Shown here piece by piece: positions 10,685 to 23,544 of a DNA stretch of 64,000 bases. A program made the position numbers and the translations under genes. How positions within the stretch are numbered: position 1 is the first letter of the stretch; every line of letters starts with the position of its first letter. The notes beneath the pieces are model-generated. The model did not search any database and had not been told where the DNA came from. It was given only the letters and a program-made list of their open reading frames with translations. Source of the DNA: Micromussa lordhowensis. Lineage: Eukaryota > Cnidaria > Anthozoa > Scleractinia > Lobophylliidae. Where the stretch lies: positions 19,170,444 to 19,234,443 of the forward strand of contig OZ026608.1 of assembly GCA_964020085.1 (NCBI GenBank), read 5' to 3'.

Positions 10685-11384
10685 TAGGTGATTCCTCAGT
10701 ATTTCATTGCGCACCATTTTCGCGCCATCAGCGCGCGCACATGAGTGCGTGTAAGTACTCAACCTAAGAGATTTCCCTCATGCTAAGCTCAACAGCGAAA
10801 TAAATGCTTGTTTTCTCTTAAACGGGCATGGCGACCGTTATTTTTTATTGCATAATTTTGGTGTACAAATTATCCTTAAAAACTTAAGACAAATTGTTCG
10901 TGAGGAAAAAAAGGTATAGCTAGAAGACTGCACAAAACCGTCACCCTAGGATGCGAATTATGACCTCGAAAACAACGATTCGCGGGACGTTCTGACCCAA
11001 TTTTGTATGCGCCCAGGAAATTCTACCTATAAGATAGTGCTCTAATAACCTTTAAAGTGCAAGTAACCCCCAAATGTTTTTTCGTTTATATAAATCTCCT
11101 TATTTTTGGGTGAACACTGCAAAAAATTGTGGTGGTAGTTATTTTGGTTAATCTTCTACGAATTTTTATAGTCCGTAATCTTAGCCATGGCCGAGCAGTA
11201 GCGAAGAATGGGGCGAGTTGGCCTGTGACGTCATCGAAGGACTAGCAATGTGAATGTATGTGAACATGCGACAGTGTGATTCGAAATCGTTGCAGAATGC
11301 AAGGAAGATGTGTTTTTTGAGGGATTCGCAGTACAGCATGCTTAGGAGAGAGCAATCATCTTCATTCAATACCTATATCCCAAT
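10685..11384 (+). repeat. ISL2EU 5' leader remnant, unit B
   Basis: The leader with TATATAAA (11087-11094) and TGACGTCA is intact up to 11384, 300 bp short of where the THAP ATG stands in other units. There it is cut and followed by unrelated sequence. A 79-codon frame across the junction is an artefact of fusion. Confidence 0.7.
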
Positions 11385-12717
11385 GATACCCGTCCACAAG
11401 CGAGAAAAAGCCGAAAGCAGGATGCAGACTTATGTGAAGTCGGAGATCGAACCGTTCTTCGATCTCGGGCTCGCCGCTACGGTAAAAACGTAGGATTTTC
11501 ATGGCCTGTAGATTCTTCCCTAGCTTTTAGTGCGCCACACGATGTTGTCAAGGTCGATATGACACAAATGGTTGAGATAAGCTGGGAGCCATCCGACTAT
11601 TCAAATCAAACGAGCCCCAGCTGTCCCAGACCAAAATAATTGAATCCACTGTATGTGGGATAATTATATATTTTTTATAGGGAAAATTATACCCATCGAG
11701 CTTTCTTTGTCTTCGAAATAGAGAGCTTTCTAAACGAATAATCGATGGCACGTACGTCCTACAACGAAGACGATTGAGATTAGTGACGCTACGAACAGCA
11801 GAACTAGCTATTTATTTGTAGCCAGTAATCATAAAAATTACAATTTCCTCGATTGTGCTTGGTTTAAAAAAACCCTATTTTCCACTAATTCACTTGCCAA
11901 GTTGTTATCGGACATTTTGTTATTGGACAGTAAGTTGTTATCGAACAGATCAATAAACCAATCACAATGAAAGTTGTGAAATCAACCAATCGCATTCAAA
12001 GTTGTAATTTAAATTCACCAATCTTAATTTCAGAGTGTCATGAAACAATTTACTTCTCTTTTGTCAGTATTTTAATGCAAATTTTCCTTTTCTTCCATAA
12101 CTTGGCTATTCTTCTTTTCTCCGAAATTATAATTTTGGTGATTTATTGGTAATAACACTTCGTGTCGTCCAATAGCGTCGCGCACAGTTCCTAAAAATAG
12201 ACTAGTAATAGTTCTCACTGCATCTGGCCCCGTCTTGGATATCACGTTTATTATGTAATGAATTGTGCAACTTTTATTACAAAATACGTTTAGTTTTATG
12301 CTTCCAGGCTATTGAATTAAAATAAAGGATGCCGCAGAAAATTTCATGTGCAATAAGAAAACATGCATTTTATATTTATTATGAAAATGTATTCAGTTCA
12401 TGTATCGTAGCAATGCACTTTTTGGGATCGCTTGCAGGCTGCTAAGAAATCAATATCGGAAAGGTTGATTTTAAATGGAAAGTACATACATGGAACTATT
12501 CATTACTTTTTCTTATAACATAGCTAGGACAGCCGCGCAATTAAATTAAGTATACGTAAGCTTGCTCAAAATCCCGATAGTGCACGCTTATAGCGTGAGC
12601 AAATCGTTTCCCCAGAAAGTCTTTTTTCCCGCGAGCGGCCATTATTGTCTGATATTGTTGTCCGTTTTTTCGCGCTGGATTTGATGCACAATTCCACCGG
12701 CTGTGTTATATTCTTTT

Positions 12718-12862
12718 AGCTGTGCACTACCGACTTATGGAGAACTTGAGCACTCAAAAAGCTAGAGTTGCCCTCGGCTATCGCCTCGGGCAACTCTTAA
12801 GCTTCTTTCGTGCTCTCCAAATTGCCCGCCGTCTCCATACCTCGATAGTGCACACTGAAGCA
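12718..12862. repeat. Foldback with TCGGCTATCGCCTC loop
   Basis: The inner arms (12748-12773 and 12788-12815) pair around a 14-base loop TCGGCTATCGCCTC. Outer arms continue to TGCACTA/TAGTGCA at about 12722 and 12855. The same central sequence stands in the unit D foldback at 40506-40677. Confidence 0.65.
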
Positions 12863-13044
12863 TGAACCAATTGTAAAGAACCCTCGCGTACGTGATACCT
12901 CTCCTCATCCTCGTGGCTGCAAGAATTACCCAGAGTTGCCTTGCGTGCTTACTGAAATATAAAGGACCGCCGTGCGCGCAAAGTTTCTTCAAATCGGGCT
13001 CTATTCGAACACTACCGATACTACACCAATATTTCACATTCTTT

Positions 13045-13160
13045 ATACGCGGGGGGGGGGGGGGGGGGGAGGGGCGGGGTCCTCAGTATTAATGCCTCGG
13101 GTTTTGGGCTCTGGGCCAAAACCCTGCGGGGGCAATATTACATCACCAGAGACCCCCCGC
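13045..13160. repeat. Poly-G tract and G-rich repeat
   Basis: A run of about 20 G's is followed by a GGGTTTTGG/CCAAAACCC hairpin and ends in a C-rich segment. A second long G run lies at 14442-14457. These look like decayed ends of a G-rich repeat; run length may be unreliable in the assembly. Confidence 0.5.
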
Positions 13161-13590
13161 ATGACTCAGACAATAATTACAGTCCGATCGGAAGGTTTTG
13201 TATGAGCGCGTTGTCTTGTAGACCAGAAAATCGGGCAAAAAAGAGAAAGATTGGTGGTGTAGGGTTTTGGTTAGCTAAGATCATGTTATAAAGCAAACAC
13301 TGCTGCCTTGGGTAATGGAAAACGGAATAGATTCGACTTTACCGACGGAGATTGCAGCGCTGAAAGGAAGCTGAAGGAGACCCGGGAGGAGAACGAGCTT
13401 GTTTTTGAACAAAACACAACACTCAGGTTATTAGCGTACGTATAAAAGACCTTTAGACCGAAGGAACAGTGCATTCATTTAACTGATACAACAATACTGA
13501 ACCTTTTGTCAAGATCTTGTTGAAGGATTTTTAATTGCTAGCACGAAAAATGCAAATTTGTGTAAATCTTCGTACGGTTATCCGAACAAC

Positions 13591-16500
13591 ACGTTTTCTC
13601 TCAGAGTTCCAGAGAAAACCCAACCTTTTTGTGGGACATAAGGGGTTCTTGCAGAGCAGTTATATTGCCACTTGATGGGGTTACCGGTTTTTCTCCCTCC
13701 GCAAAAACCAACATTTCTAAACTCCAGTAGGTCCAGGATAGAGAACCCACATGAAAACCAGCTAAAGCTGATGTGCCTTTCTCTCTAAATATTGTAATTT
13801 GTTTATTTATTTTTTTCCTTGCTTTCCTTGGGAACGAAACATGTTTCAGAAGCAAATGAGACTAAACCTAAGTCTAAACCGCCACTATACCGGGGATTTT
13901 AGCTGATTGGGTCCTGCTGCAACGCAGGCGAATTTCTCGGAAAATGTACATACCCAATCCCCAACCTTGAAATTCTACGGTTGAGAGACTGGGGTCTAGT
14001 GTAATCACCGTAATGGCGGCCTACATGTGAGTTGAAGATCTCGTCGCTGGATTATAAAGGTAAGAGAGTCTATAAGAATTCCTTTTCCATGTCTATCTAA
14101 GTTAAAGAACACGGCGTCACTTCTTTTTCATCTCATGGAATATAGAAATGAAGAGTCTGTGTTTTTTATGTAGAAATTTATCATAAACTGCCTCTCTTCG
14201 CCGTTGGCTTACACAACTTCGTATTAAAGGTTTTTAGATGGGCTTATAAGCGGAGTGGGAAGGGGGGGGGGGGCTGATACCCGAGGGGGCTTATAAACCA
14301 GAATAAATAGAATCATTTTGACACAAGCTATAGCTATGTGGCTTGAAATAGGTTTCAGCTACTGGTTTTTAACTAAGTTTTTAATAAAACATAATAATGA
14401 AACAAAATCAAGACAAGGAAAGCTTGAGGGGAACTTATGTGCGGGGGGGGGGGGGGGGTGTTATAACTAGGTGGATTTTTTGGTTTACAAGTAGATGGAA
14501 ATTCAAGGGGGGAGAGTTATAAGTGGAGGGGCTTATAAGTGGCAGTTTATGATATACCATAGGTGGTTGTTCATGCTTTGAGGTGGGCCCTAGAGTGTAA
14601 GTCTCTTTATTTTCTGTCATTGTTTTTTCATGATTCAGGGGACTCAAAACTAGCAGTGAGCAAGAATTACAAAATTACGATGGTCTTAAGGAATGACTAT
14701 TAAATACTTTGATTAAATGTGTTCAATTGTTGTAGTTACTATTGATTTTATTTTATTTATAATAAAATGTCAACTGGTCAGCGTAAAATGCAGACTGTAG
14801 ACTGCAGAGTACAGACTGGGTGTAACATTTAACATTATTATTCAGCATAGCCAAAGTAAATATTTGCTGAGAGAAAGTTGAGGGTAATATTTACCAATAT
14901 TCACAAGCTTGAGGTTAATAAGTGTTTTAGTATAATTACTCAGGTAAACAAAGGACCAACCGTTAATTTACACTGTAAAGTCTGGCTTATAGTACAAGAA
15001 TTCAATAAAAATATTTTCTACACTGGAATTTATACATGCATTGCAACTCACGATATCAGTGTAAACTGCAAATTGTAGCCTCACAATTGTAAACTAACAG
15101 TGATAAAGAACTACAAATCACTAACTTTGATAAAGAATTACAAAAGTGACAACCGCAACAACAATCTTTAGTATGATGGTCTTAAGGAATGTCTTTTAAA
15201 TACATTCATAAAATGTGTTGAATTGTGACAGTTACTATTGATTATATTTCATTTATTGAGTTATTTTTTTGTAAAAAAAATATCTCTTAGTCGGCGCATC
15301 GAGTATGTTGTGGACAGGTCAATGGATCAGTGACTCAGTGAGTGAGAGATGTATGTATGTCACACCAATCAGATCGGATCTACTATAAACAGCCAATCAA
15401 ATTTCTTGTTTTAAAAGTAAATGGTACATGAGAAGATTTGATCCCGATACAGTTCAGAACTGCCATATTTATTCTTCTATAAAAGAGGAGGAAGTATTCA
15501 AATATACTCGTTGCTTCTAGTTCTTATGAAATGTTTTAGAGGAAACGAGACTATTTTGATTTGAAAGAGTTCGAACGTTTACAATAGGTACAGGTAACGA
15601 TTGTCTTGTTGTTGTTGCATGGAAATATAACAAGATATTTTATTTTTTAGTTACAAGTCGTAATTTGACACTTGGTTTTCAGAAGGGAGTAAATTCAATT
15701 AGAGCTGGCAAATCATCACTACTTGTTCCCACGAGATGCTTGCTATTCTTAGTTACAAATGGTAATTTGACACTTTTGTTTTTCATATGGGAATGAATTA
15801 AATTAGACTGTCAACCTGTCAGATGTGTTTTTTTCTCTTTCTTTTTTCGGTAAACTAGTGTTGTGTAAAAAGGGTAAACTTAGGACTCTTATAAAATACG
15901 AAAAGTTCTCTTAACTTGAGTATTTTTTACACAAATTCCTCTTGGGGGTTGAAAGGGCTATGAGATCGGCGAGTGAGAGGGAGTTATGCATGTGGCGTTC
16001 ACTGTAAACACTCCCTTAAATGCTCCTATCTTCATAACCTTTTAATTGAAAAAAATAACTCTTACACGCCTTGCGTGCCTATGTTAACAAAATGTCAACT
16101 GGTTGGTGTAACATGCAGACTGCAGACTACAGACAGACTATGGACTGCAGACTAGGAATGTACAAAAGACATTATCGAAATAGTTTTCCAAGAGCATGTA
16201 GGTTGCGAAACTGTTATTGTGTTCTAGGATCGTGCGAATGTCGCTCAGCTTATAAATATTAGCATAATTATTCAGTTTGTGAGTGTTATCGAGTGAAACA
16301 GCAAGTGAAGAAAAAACGTTTCTAACAGTTTGAAGTTGTGTTATTTTTTTGGGGTTGCCGTTTCGTCACACCAAGGAACCAGGGGTAAAATGCAGTGTTA
16401 TTTCCATTATCGAGAGCTAACCATAAACAGGCGAAACAAGCCGTTATTCAAGCTGATGAGAGTGAAAGTCTCCACTCTGGGTAGCCTGAATTGCAACACT

Positions 16501-18607
16501 GTTACTCTGAACATTATGCAGGTTAGCCTGAATAACACTTTGGTTGGTCTGTTTACAGTTGATGTTCAATAATGGAAATGGAATAATGGAAATGGTAATG
16601 TAAATCAGTTTCAAAGTCTAGAATTGGCAGTCTCATTTCACCCTCAGCAGTCTGGAGTGTCCCCGGTCTGCATGTTACATTGACTGAGATGAAAATGTAA
16701 AAGTGCTCCCACTACCCCTTTAAACAGAGTTCTTTTTGAGAGTACAATGCACACAGCTTATGTCACCATCAGCCATTTCTGTGTATGTGCAGTTAAGGTG
16801 ATTACAAAGCTGACTTTTTTCCCAAGTCAAAAGACGGATTTTCACAACTAAAACAACATAGCTCTGCCACAGAATTAACAATCAGACCCCAATTCAAGTC
16901 GTGTGTATTTTTCTTGAAGGAACTCTGATGCTTTTTGAGAAAGAGTTGGCAAACCAAAACACCAAGTTTATAAACCATGACATCATAACTGAGCACATGA
17001 CCTAAGAGACGTAAGAGTAAGACCTGTTTCAAACCAATTTCTGAGAAAAAATTTCAGCTTTATTATAAAGCAAAATACAAAAAGGCCTTGATCGTGCCTA
17101 TTTTTTTGTAAAGCCCTCAAGGTATTGAAGAGAACACCGAGAAGCTGGGAGAAATGCAACTCTGTTGATTGTGTTTTATGTGACATTTCTGTCCTGCACT
17201 TGTCACTTTGTTGCCTGCTTTATAACAGACAAAATGATGGTCAAGCCTTTTTTATTTGGAAACTAGCATATTTAACTAGTACCACCACTCAGTCAGTGTT
17301 TAAACAATAGTTTTAAGCAAAAAAAACACTTGTCGCTGATTTTAAAAGTGTGTTCTGGCAAAAACAACAGTGAATGGTTAAGGGTTATCTACAGAATACA
17401 GTGTAATGAGAGCTATTCAAATAACTGGTCAAATTGTAGAACTAATGTGCAGTGAGAATGCTGTAGTTATAATGTATTGTTTTTGTTAAAAATTTGACAT
17501 CAGTGATGTAACTTTATAGCAAATTACATGTAGCCATGATTAGCTCCCTTTTGACCAGAAAATCTCGGTAGACAGAAAGTCTTAAGTTACACCTGCTTGA
17601 TCCAATAAAAAAATCTGAGAATTCTTTGTCTATTCAGTTTTCACAGTTAATCAGTGATATGTAGGGAAATGTACAAGTGAAACATAAACTTAAATTACCT
17701 ACAGTACAATTCCACAAGATGATATATTTGCACCTCTTTGAGGGAAGTAACAGAGAATAAATTGTTCTGTTGTAACATTTGGGAATGTAAGATTATGCAA
17801 AAGAAGTTTAGACAAGTTCAATAAAGTTAATGATTAAACCTTTTGTTCCAAAAACTGATTTCCCTATCCTATTCAACTTTATACCTTATCAGGACACAAT
17901 GAGTACTGATCAATTCAAGATCAGTTTAAATTGAAATTTGTTAACTACAAAATGACATAATTGTGACCATACAAAAGGAAGGTAAAACGTTAAATCTGCC
18001 TTCCAGTCTAGTGGCTGGGCAGGCACACATCTTTCATTTCAGTTGCTTGAGGCAACAAGGAGTATTTGTACTCCCCCATAGATGAGCTTTTAGTCCATCA
18101 CAATGTTGACCCTATCATTTATCACATGATTCTGTATATTTTTATTAATTACCAGCTCCAAAGTTCGGATTTGCAGAGCAAGTTCACAGCCACATAAAAA
18201 ATAAAACAGATTCCTTTCTGTGATAAGTTACACGTTCATGCAATTTAAAGGTTTTGGATAAGTTTGCAACCAGTGTCTGTGTGTGGCTAGTTAGTGCTCT
18301 ACTTAAAAGTGCTCTTCTTAAAAGGGTTCACTCATTCAGGCCACTTGTTTTGAAATTTGGCGAAAAAATAGGCAAGAAAGCGGCGTTTTACCTTAGCTTG
18401 AAATTACTCATGCCCCTTCCCCCACATGAGAACCCTGAGGCATACTAACAGGGACTTTTACGGCCATGAAGGCTTACAATCAGAAAATGGCTAGGAACGC
18501 TCTGAAAACATGTAAATTGAATGAATTTAGTCGAGTATGCAATGGACTACCTGTTAAATAACAACCTAATGTGATATTTTCTTTTTCCCTTTCATCCATA
18601 TTGACAG
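13591..18607 (+). repeat. Unit B spacer with two insertions
   Basis: From about 13640 the sequence again matches the other units (TTGATGGGGTTACCGGTTTT), continues through the putative exon block (donor 14060) and the TTATAAGCGG block, and reaches the finger exon acceptor at 18607. Two stretches are private to B. About 15260-16088 is AT-rich and holds no gene. About 16158-16376 is a 220-bp insertion within the CAGACT block, flanked by AGGAA-like copies. No gene is supported. Confidence 0.5.
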
Positions 18608-19697
18608 GACAGTTGAAAAGATGCCATATTCATGCAAGCATTGCAACAAGTGCTTTAGCCGATCATCAGTATGCAAGGAACATGAGCGAACTCACACAGG
18701 AGTTAAGATGTTTACATGCAAGTATTGTAAAAAGTGCTTTAACCAGTCATCAGATTGCAAGAAACATGAACGAACTCACACAGGAGAGAAGCCGTATACA
18801 TGCAAGCATTGTAATAAGGGCTTTAGCCAGTCATCACATTGCAAGAGACACGAACGAACTCACACAGGAGTGAAGCCGTTTACATGCAAGTTTTGTAAAA
18901 AGGCCTTTACCGGCTCATCAAATTGCAAGATACATGAACGTATTCACACATGAGAGAAGCCGTATACATGCAAGTATTGTAAAAAGTGCTTTAGCCTCTC
19001 ATCATATTGCAAGATACATGAACGAACTCACACAGGAGAGAAGCCGTATACATGCAAGCATTGTAATAAGGGCTTTAGCCAGTTATCAGATTGCAAGATA
19101 CATGAACGAACTCACACAGGAGTGAAGCCGTTTACATGCAAGTTTTGTAAAAAGGCCTTTACCGGCTCATCAAATTGCAAGATACATGAACGAATTCACA
19201 CAGGAGAGAAGCCGTATACATGCAAGTATTGTAATAAGGGCTTTAGCCAGTTATCAGATTGCAAGATACATGAACGAACTCACACAGGAGTGAAGCCGTT
19301 TACATGCAAGTTTTGTAAAAAGGCCTTTACCGGCTCATCAAATTGCAAGATACATGAACGAATTCACACAGGAGAGAAGCCGTATACATGCAAGTATTGT
19401 AATAAGTGCTTTAGGCAATTATCAAATTGCAGGCGTCATGAACAAAAACACGCAAAAGACAGTTCGTTAAAACGCAAGCAGCATGGTCAGAACCTAAAAC
19501 TTAGAATACATCTTCAGGAGCCAACAACAACTCTTGCTAGCAAAGTGTCTGGTATGTTGATGTCGTCGACTGAAGAAGATTTAAGCCAAGTTGAAAGCCT
19601 GACCTGTTGGATTTGTCAGAAAGAATTTAGTAGGGAGGCATGTCTTATCCAACATTACGATGATCATATGAGATATAGCCAGACGACGCGTATGTAA
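18608..19697 (+). pseudogene. C2H2 zinc-finger gene, 10 fingers, premature stop (unit B)
   Basis: The layout is as in unit A: acceptor at 18607, ATG at 18621 and 358 codons to the stop at 19697. One codon is wrong: TGA at 18951-18953 in the linker after finger 4, where the other linkers have GGA. The frame continues unbroken to the C-terminal finger, so this single change splits the gene into a 110-residue N-terminal part and a possible 191-residue part from ATG 19122. Fingers 6-9 are two copies of a finger pair (QLSD then GSSN helices), marking a recent internal duplication. First-finger linkers carry TGVK instead of TGEK. It could be a truncated functional allele, a pseudogene or a sequencing error. 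Confidence 0.8.
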
Positions 19698-19846
19698 ACC
19701 TTGCCCTTTCTTTGTTTTTTTTCGTTCTTGTTTATAATAATGTTGGTTACGTTAACCACGACGTAATTCTTTCTGTTAAAGTTGGTGCTTCAGGAATGTT
19801 GTTATTCCTTGAAGTAGTCAAATTTAGTTGTTCACGAACTTTGCAA

Positions 19847-20472
19847 CACGCCGGGTCAGCTGTCACCAAAAAGGGATCACTTTCAAACTAAATTTTTAAT
19901 TTTCAACCGTTTGAGCTGAGACTTTGCACAATAATAGAACTTTGTATTCCCAACAACCGTATGTTTTTGGCGCGAAAATGACGTCATAGGATTGACAGCA
20001 AAAAGTAGTTTTCGACTTATGGCAGAAAATACTAGAAATTTTAAAAGAACTTACAGAGATGAACTCAAATGTGAAAAAAATATTTGTAAAGCTTAATTGG
20101 TTGAAAAGTTATTGAGCTGTGAATTTCGTATTTTCCGCCATTTTGTTACTATTTTTAGAAATTTGGTGATCTTTAGAATGTTATATCTTCTTAACCAAGT
20201 AAGGTTTTCAAAAATTTTTTTCACATTTAAGTTCTCCTCGGAGTACTCTTTCAAAATTGCCAACTTGTTATGGCATTACTTAAAAGTTATATTTTACTGA
20301 CAGTCTTATGACGTCATTTTCGCGCCAAAAACCGTTAAAATCAAAAATTCAAAAACATACGATTGTTGGGTATACAAAGTTCTATTATCATGCAAAGTCT
20401 CAGCTCAAACGGTTGAAAATTGAAAAACTAGTTTGAAAGTGATCCCTTTTTGATGACAGCTGACCCGGCGTG
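19847..20472. mobile_element. 626-bp palindromic element in the finger-gene 3' region
   Basis: The ends are exact inverse copies (CACGCCGGGTCAGCTGTCA with one change), and pairing continues inward for some 250 bp per arm with moderate divergence. Unit C has the uninterrupted site (CTTTGCAATTTTTCTG near 36595). The flanks suggest a 2-3 bp target duplication of A's that cannot be fixed exactly. There is no coding capacity beyond a shadow frame, so it is non-autonomous. Confidence 0.75.
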
Positions 20473-21705
20473 AAATTTTTCTGTAGTTTGAGGCTCGTAA
20501 TTTCCAGAGAAGAGTTTTCGTATGTTTCCCTTTTCTGGTTGAAAACAATCGAATTTAAGTTCAAACGATCCATCTGTTACTCTGCTTGTACAAAATGTTT
20601 TTTTTAAGTTATAATAAACTTAATGCACAAAGGTAGATTGAGCGGTTTTCGTTTTAATGTTTTAATGAAAAGTAATTGGTTTTGCATGAAGCACCCTACA
20701 CGATTGGCGCCAAACCAATCGTGGCCACTCGCAGGTCTTTTCCCGCGCCTCGCGTCAGCTACATTTAAGGTGATTCCTCAGTATTTCATTGCGCATCCCT
20801 ACTGCAAACCATTTTTGCACCATCAGCGCGCGCACATGAGTGCGTGCAAGTACTCAACCTAAGAGATTTCCCTCAAGCTAAGCTCAACCGCGAAATAAAT
20901 GCTCGTTTTCTCTTAAACGAGGACGGTGACCTATAATTTTTTCTTGCATAATTTTGGTGTACAAATTATCCTTAAAAACTTAACACAAAAATTGTTCGTG
21001 AGGAAAAAAAGATATAGCTAAAAGACTGCACAAAATCGTCGCTCGAGGATGATCGAAAACAACGATTCGAAGAACGTTTTGAGCCAATGTCTTTAAGAAT
21101 AGTGTGATAAATTTCATAAATTATACATCACAGTGTTCTATGCGCCCAGGAATTTCTACCTATAAAGTATTGATCTAATAACCTTTAAAGTGCAACTAAC
21201 TCCCAAAGTTTTGTTCGCTTATATAAATCTCCTTATTTTTCGGATCAACACTGGGAAAAAATTGTCGTTGTTGTTATTTTGGTTAATCTTAATCTTAGCC
21301 CTTTCCGCGGCTATGGCCGAGTTGTAGCGAAGAATGGGGCGAGTTAGCCTGTGACGTCATCGAAGGACCAACAATGTTTTGCTTCTAAGGAAAATGTATG
21401 AGGACATGCGACAGTGTGATTCAAAATCGTTGCAGAATGCAAAGAAGATGTGTTTTTTGAGGGATTCGAAGTACAGCATTCTTGTGGGAGAGCAATCATC
21501 GTCATTCAATACCTATACACCTTATTCACTAATGGCCGCCAACCTGAGACGAACGCGCGGCCAAACATGGAATCGAGGCGTTTTGGGATAAAAATTTGTT
21601 TTCGTGCAAACTTTGGCCAATTAACTGGCCAGCTTACGTTGATATCGGTCATCTAAAAGCGATTTCTTTAATGCGACAGTTTCCTGACTGCTATTTTCAT
21701 TGGGG

Positions 21706-23160
21706 ATGAGTTCGAGTTCAAATATTAATTGCTGTGTTCCTCTTTGCAACCAGAGAGGAACCGTGGACGCCAATGGAAAGAGAGTCGGCTTCTTCAATTT
21801 TTCGAAAGATCCAAACCTTCGAGCTCAATGGTTGCAGAAGATTCGAAGAGACCTTAGAACGAAATTCAAACTGACGGAAATTACAAAAGTTTGCTCACTG
21901 CATTTTCGTGAAAGCGAAATCAAAAATGAAAGAAGATGAGTGTAGACATCACCGCAGTTCCTTCGAACTTTGCATGGCGCACTTCACCGCGAAAGAGACC
22001 GCCGCCGTCTGCAAGAGTATTTTCACCGAAGAAGAGCAAGCGAAGACTGGGAGAATCATTCACGGAAGAATCAGTCACGGTAAGAAGCGAGAGGAAAGAG
22101 GAAACTGCGCGGTTAGATGAGGAAGTATCAATTTTATAAGAGAAACTAGGAAATACAGAAGCCCAATTGAGAAATGCCCAGGCAGAAAAAGCGTCAACTC
22201 GAGGAGAACGGAGAATTAAAGTCACACATGTTTTGTATAGATAATCTGTCTGGAGATGAATCTATTTCGTTTTACACTGGGTTTCCAAACTTGCAGACAT
22301 TCCAGGCCACGCTGGTATACTTAAACCCAGGGGGAAAACGGATAAAACATCCGCTACTGGCGTTCGACCAACAAAAAGGTCCAGGCACATCATTACGATG
22401 GGGACAATTAGAAAAACAAACCTGGGCGAAAGAGAACTCTGAAACCAGAAGATGAATTTTTTTATTCATGTGCCGATTGCGACAAGAGTTTAATGAGGCA
22501 CATTTGGCAATTTTATTTGGCATCTCCCAGCCAACAGTCAACAGGATTTTTGTTTCCTGGATCAACTTTATGTATCTTCGTTTTGGCACTATAAATATTT
22601 GGCCCAACCAAGAGGAAGTTGATAAATCTATGCCTGAAGATTTCAAGTCTAAATATCCCAAGACACGAGTTATCCTTGACTGCACAGAGATAAAATGCCA
22701 AATACCAAGCAGCCTGCTCCTGAACAGCAGATTATTCAGTTCATACAAGAATCACACCACTCTGAAAGGACTTATTGGAATAGCCGCCTTTCAGGGGCAA
22801 TAACTTTTATAAGTGAGTTTTACGCTGACAGCATCTCGGACAGAGAGATTGTTGAAAGGGGTGGCATCCTAGACTTACCGTTTAATGAAGGTGACGACGT
22901 AATGGCCGACAAAGGTTTCACAATCGAGGACCTACTCCCTCTTGGAGTCTCTTCGAATATTCCCCTATTTCTTGGGCAATCTCAGCAAATGCCAGTCGAA
23001 GATGTGGTTAAAACACAAGTCATTGCTTCCTTACGAATCCACGTAGAGAAAGCTATTATCAAAATAAAAAATTTCCATATTTGGGACAGAATAACACAGT
23101 TAACTTCTATTCCTCTAGTCAATCAAATGTGGACTGTCTGTAGTTTCTTATGAACGTTCA
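21706..23160 (+). pseudogene. ISL2EU-type transposase, unit C (multiple frameshifts)
   Basis: The THAP domain is readable from 21706, but a deletion near 21925 removes the linker and shifts the frame. The intron donor is kept, while the intron body and acceptor are gone (near 22080-22100). More frame changes occur near 22185 and 22330, and one at about 22785 inside the catalytic domain splits LDCTEI (first Asp) from MADKGF (second Asp) and HVEKAI (Glu). All these lesions are shared with unit D, so they predate that duplication. Non-functional. Confidence 0.85.
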
Positions 23161-23544
23161 GGATCCCATTTTATCTGAATAATAATCTGAGGACTCACGA
23201 CATAATCACAAACACTGGCTACTCGAAGTTAAAATTTTTCATCGTTTTTTTTTTTAGTCTCTGAACAATCTTGTTGCAGTTACAAAAATATGACTAAATA
23301 TCAGTTGTATCAGTTGCCCTTTTCTTGTCTACATTAAATAATTATTACTTCCTGTTGATTGTATAGGCTCGTGTTAAACATATAAAGGTTTTGTTAGCAT
23401 AACAACATCATTAGCAACAACATTATTTTCGTCAACCGACATATACGCCTGTGGTTTGATGCATGGGGGATGTATGCTCTTGAAACCCCAAGAAGAAACC
23501 TCCATCAAGCCCAATACATGCATAAGTGTACATAACATTGGGGC

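Larger units (their letters stand above)
11385..13590. other. 2.2-kb sequence replacing the transposon body in unit B
   Basis: Not found elsewhere in the window. It contains AT-rich DNA (11800-12500), a foldback (12718-12862), a homopolymer G tract (13050-13070) and no frame longer than 91 codons with a recognisable domain. It stands where units C-E carry transposase and nuclease, so a deletion with filler or a nested, unrecognised element is likely. Confidence 0.45.
10685..20766 (+). repeat. Tandem unit B (transposon body lost; finger gene interrupted)
   Basis: Unit B keeps the transposase leader (10685-11384), the 3' flank of the transposon (from about 13640), the spacer and the finger gene. 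It lacks both transposon genes. Its first finger type and the sequence before the finger exon match unit E. Confidence 0.8.

Noticed and set aside
18254..18448. 64-codon frame before the finger gene in B (also 34427-34615 in C)
   Set aside because: The open part is shared by all units but has no start in A, D and E and is shortened in E; it may be leader sequence, not a protein.
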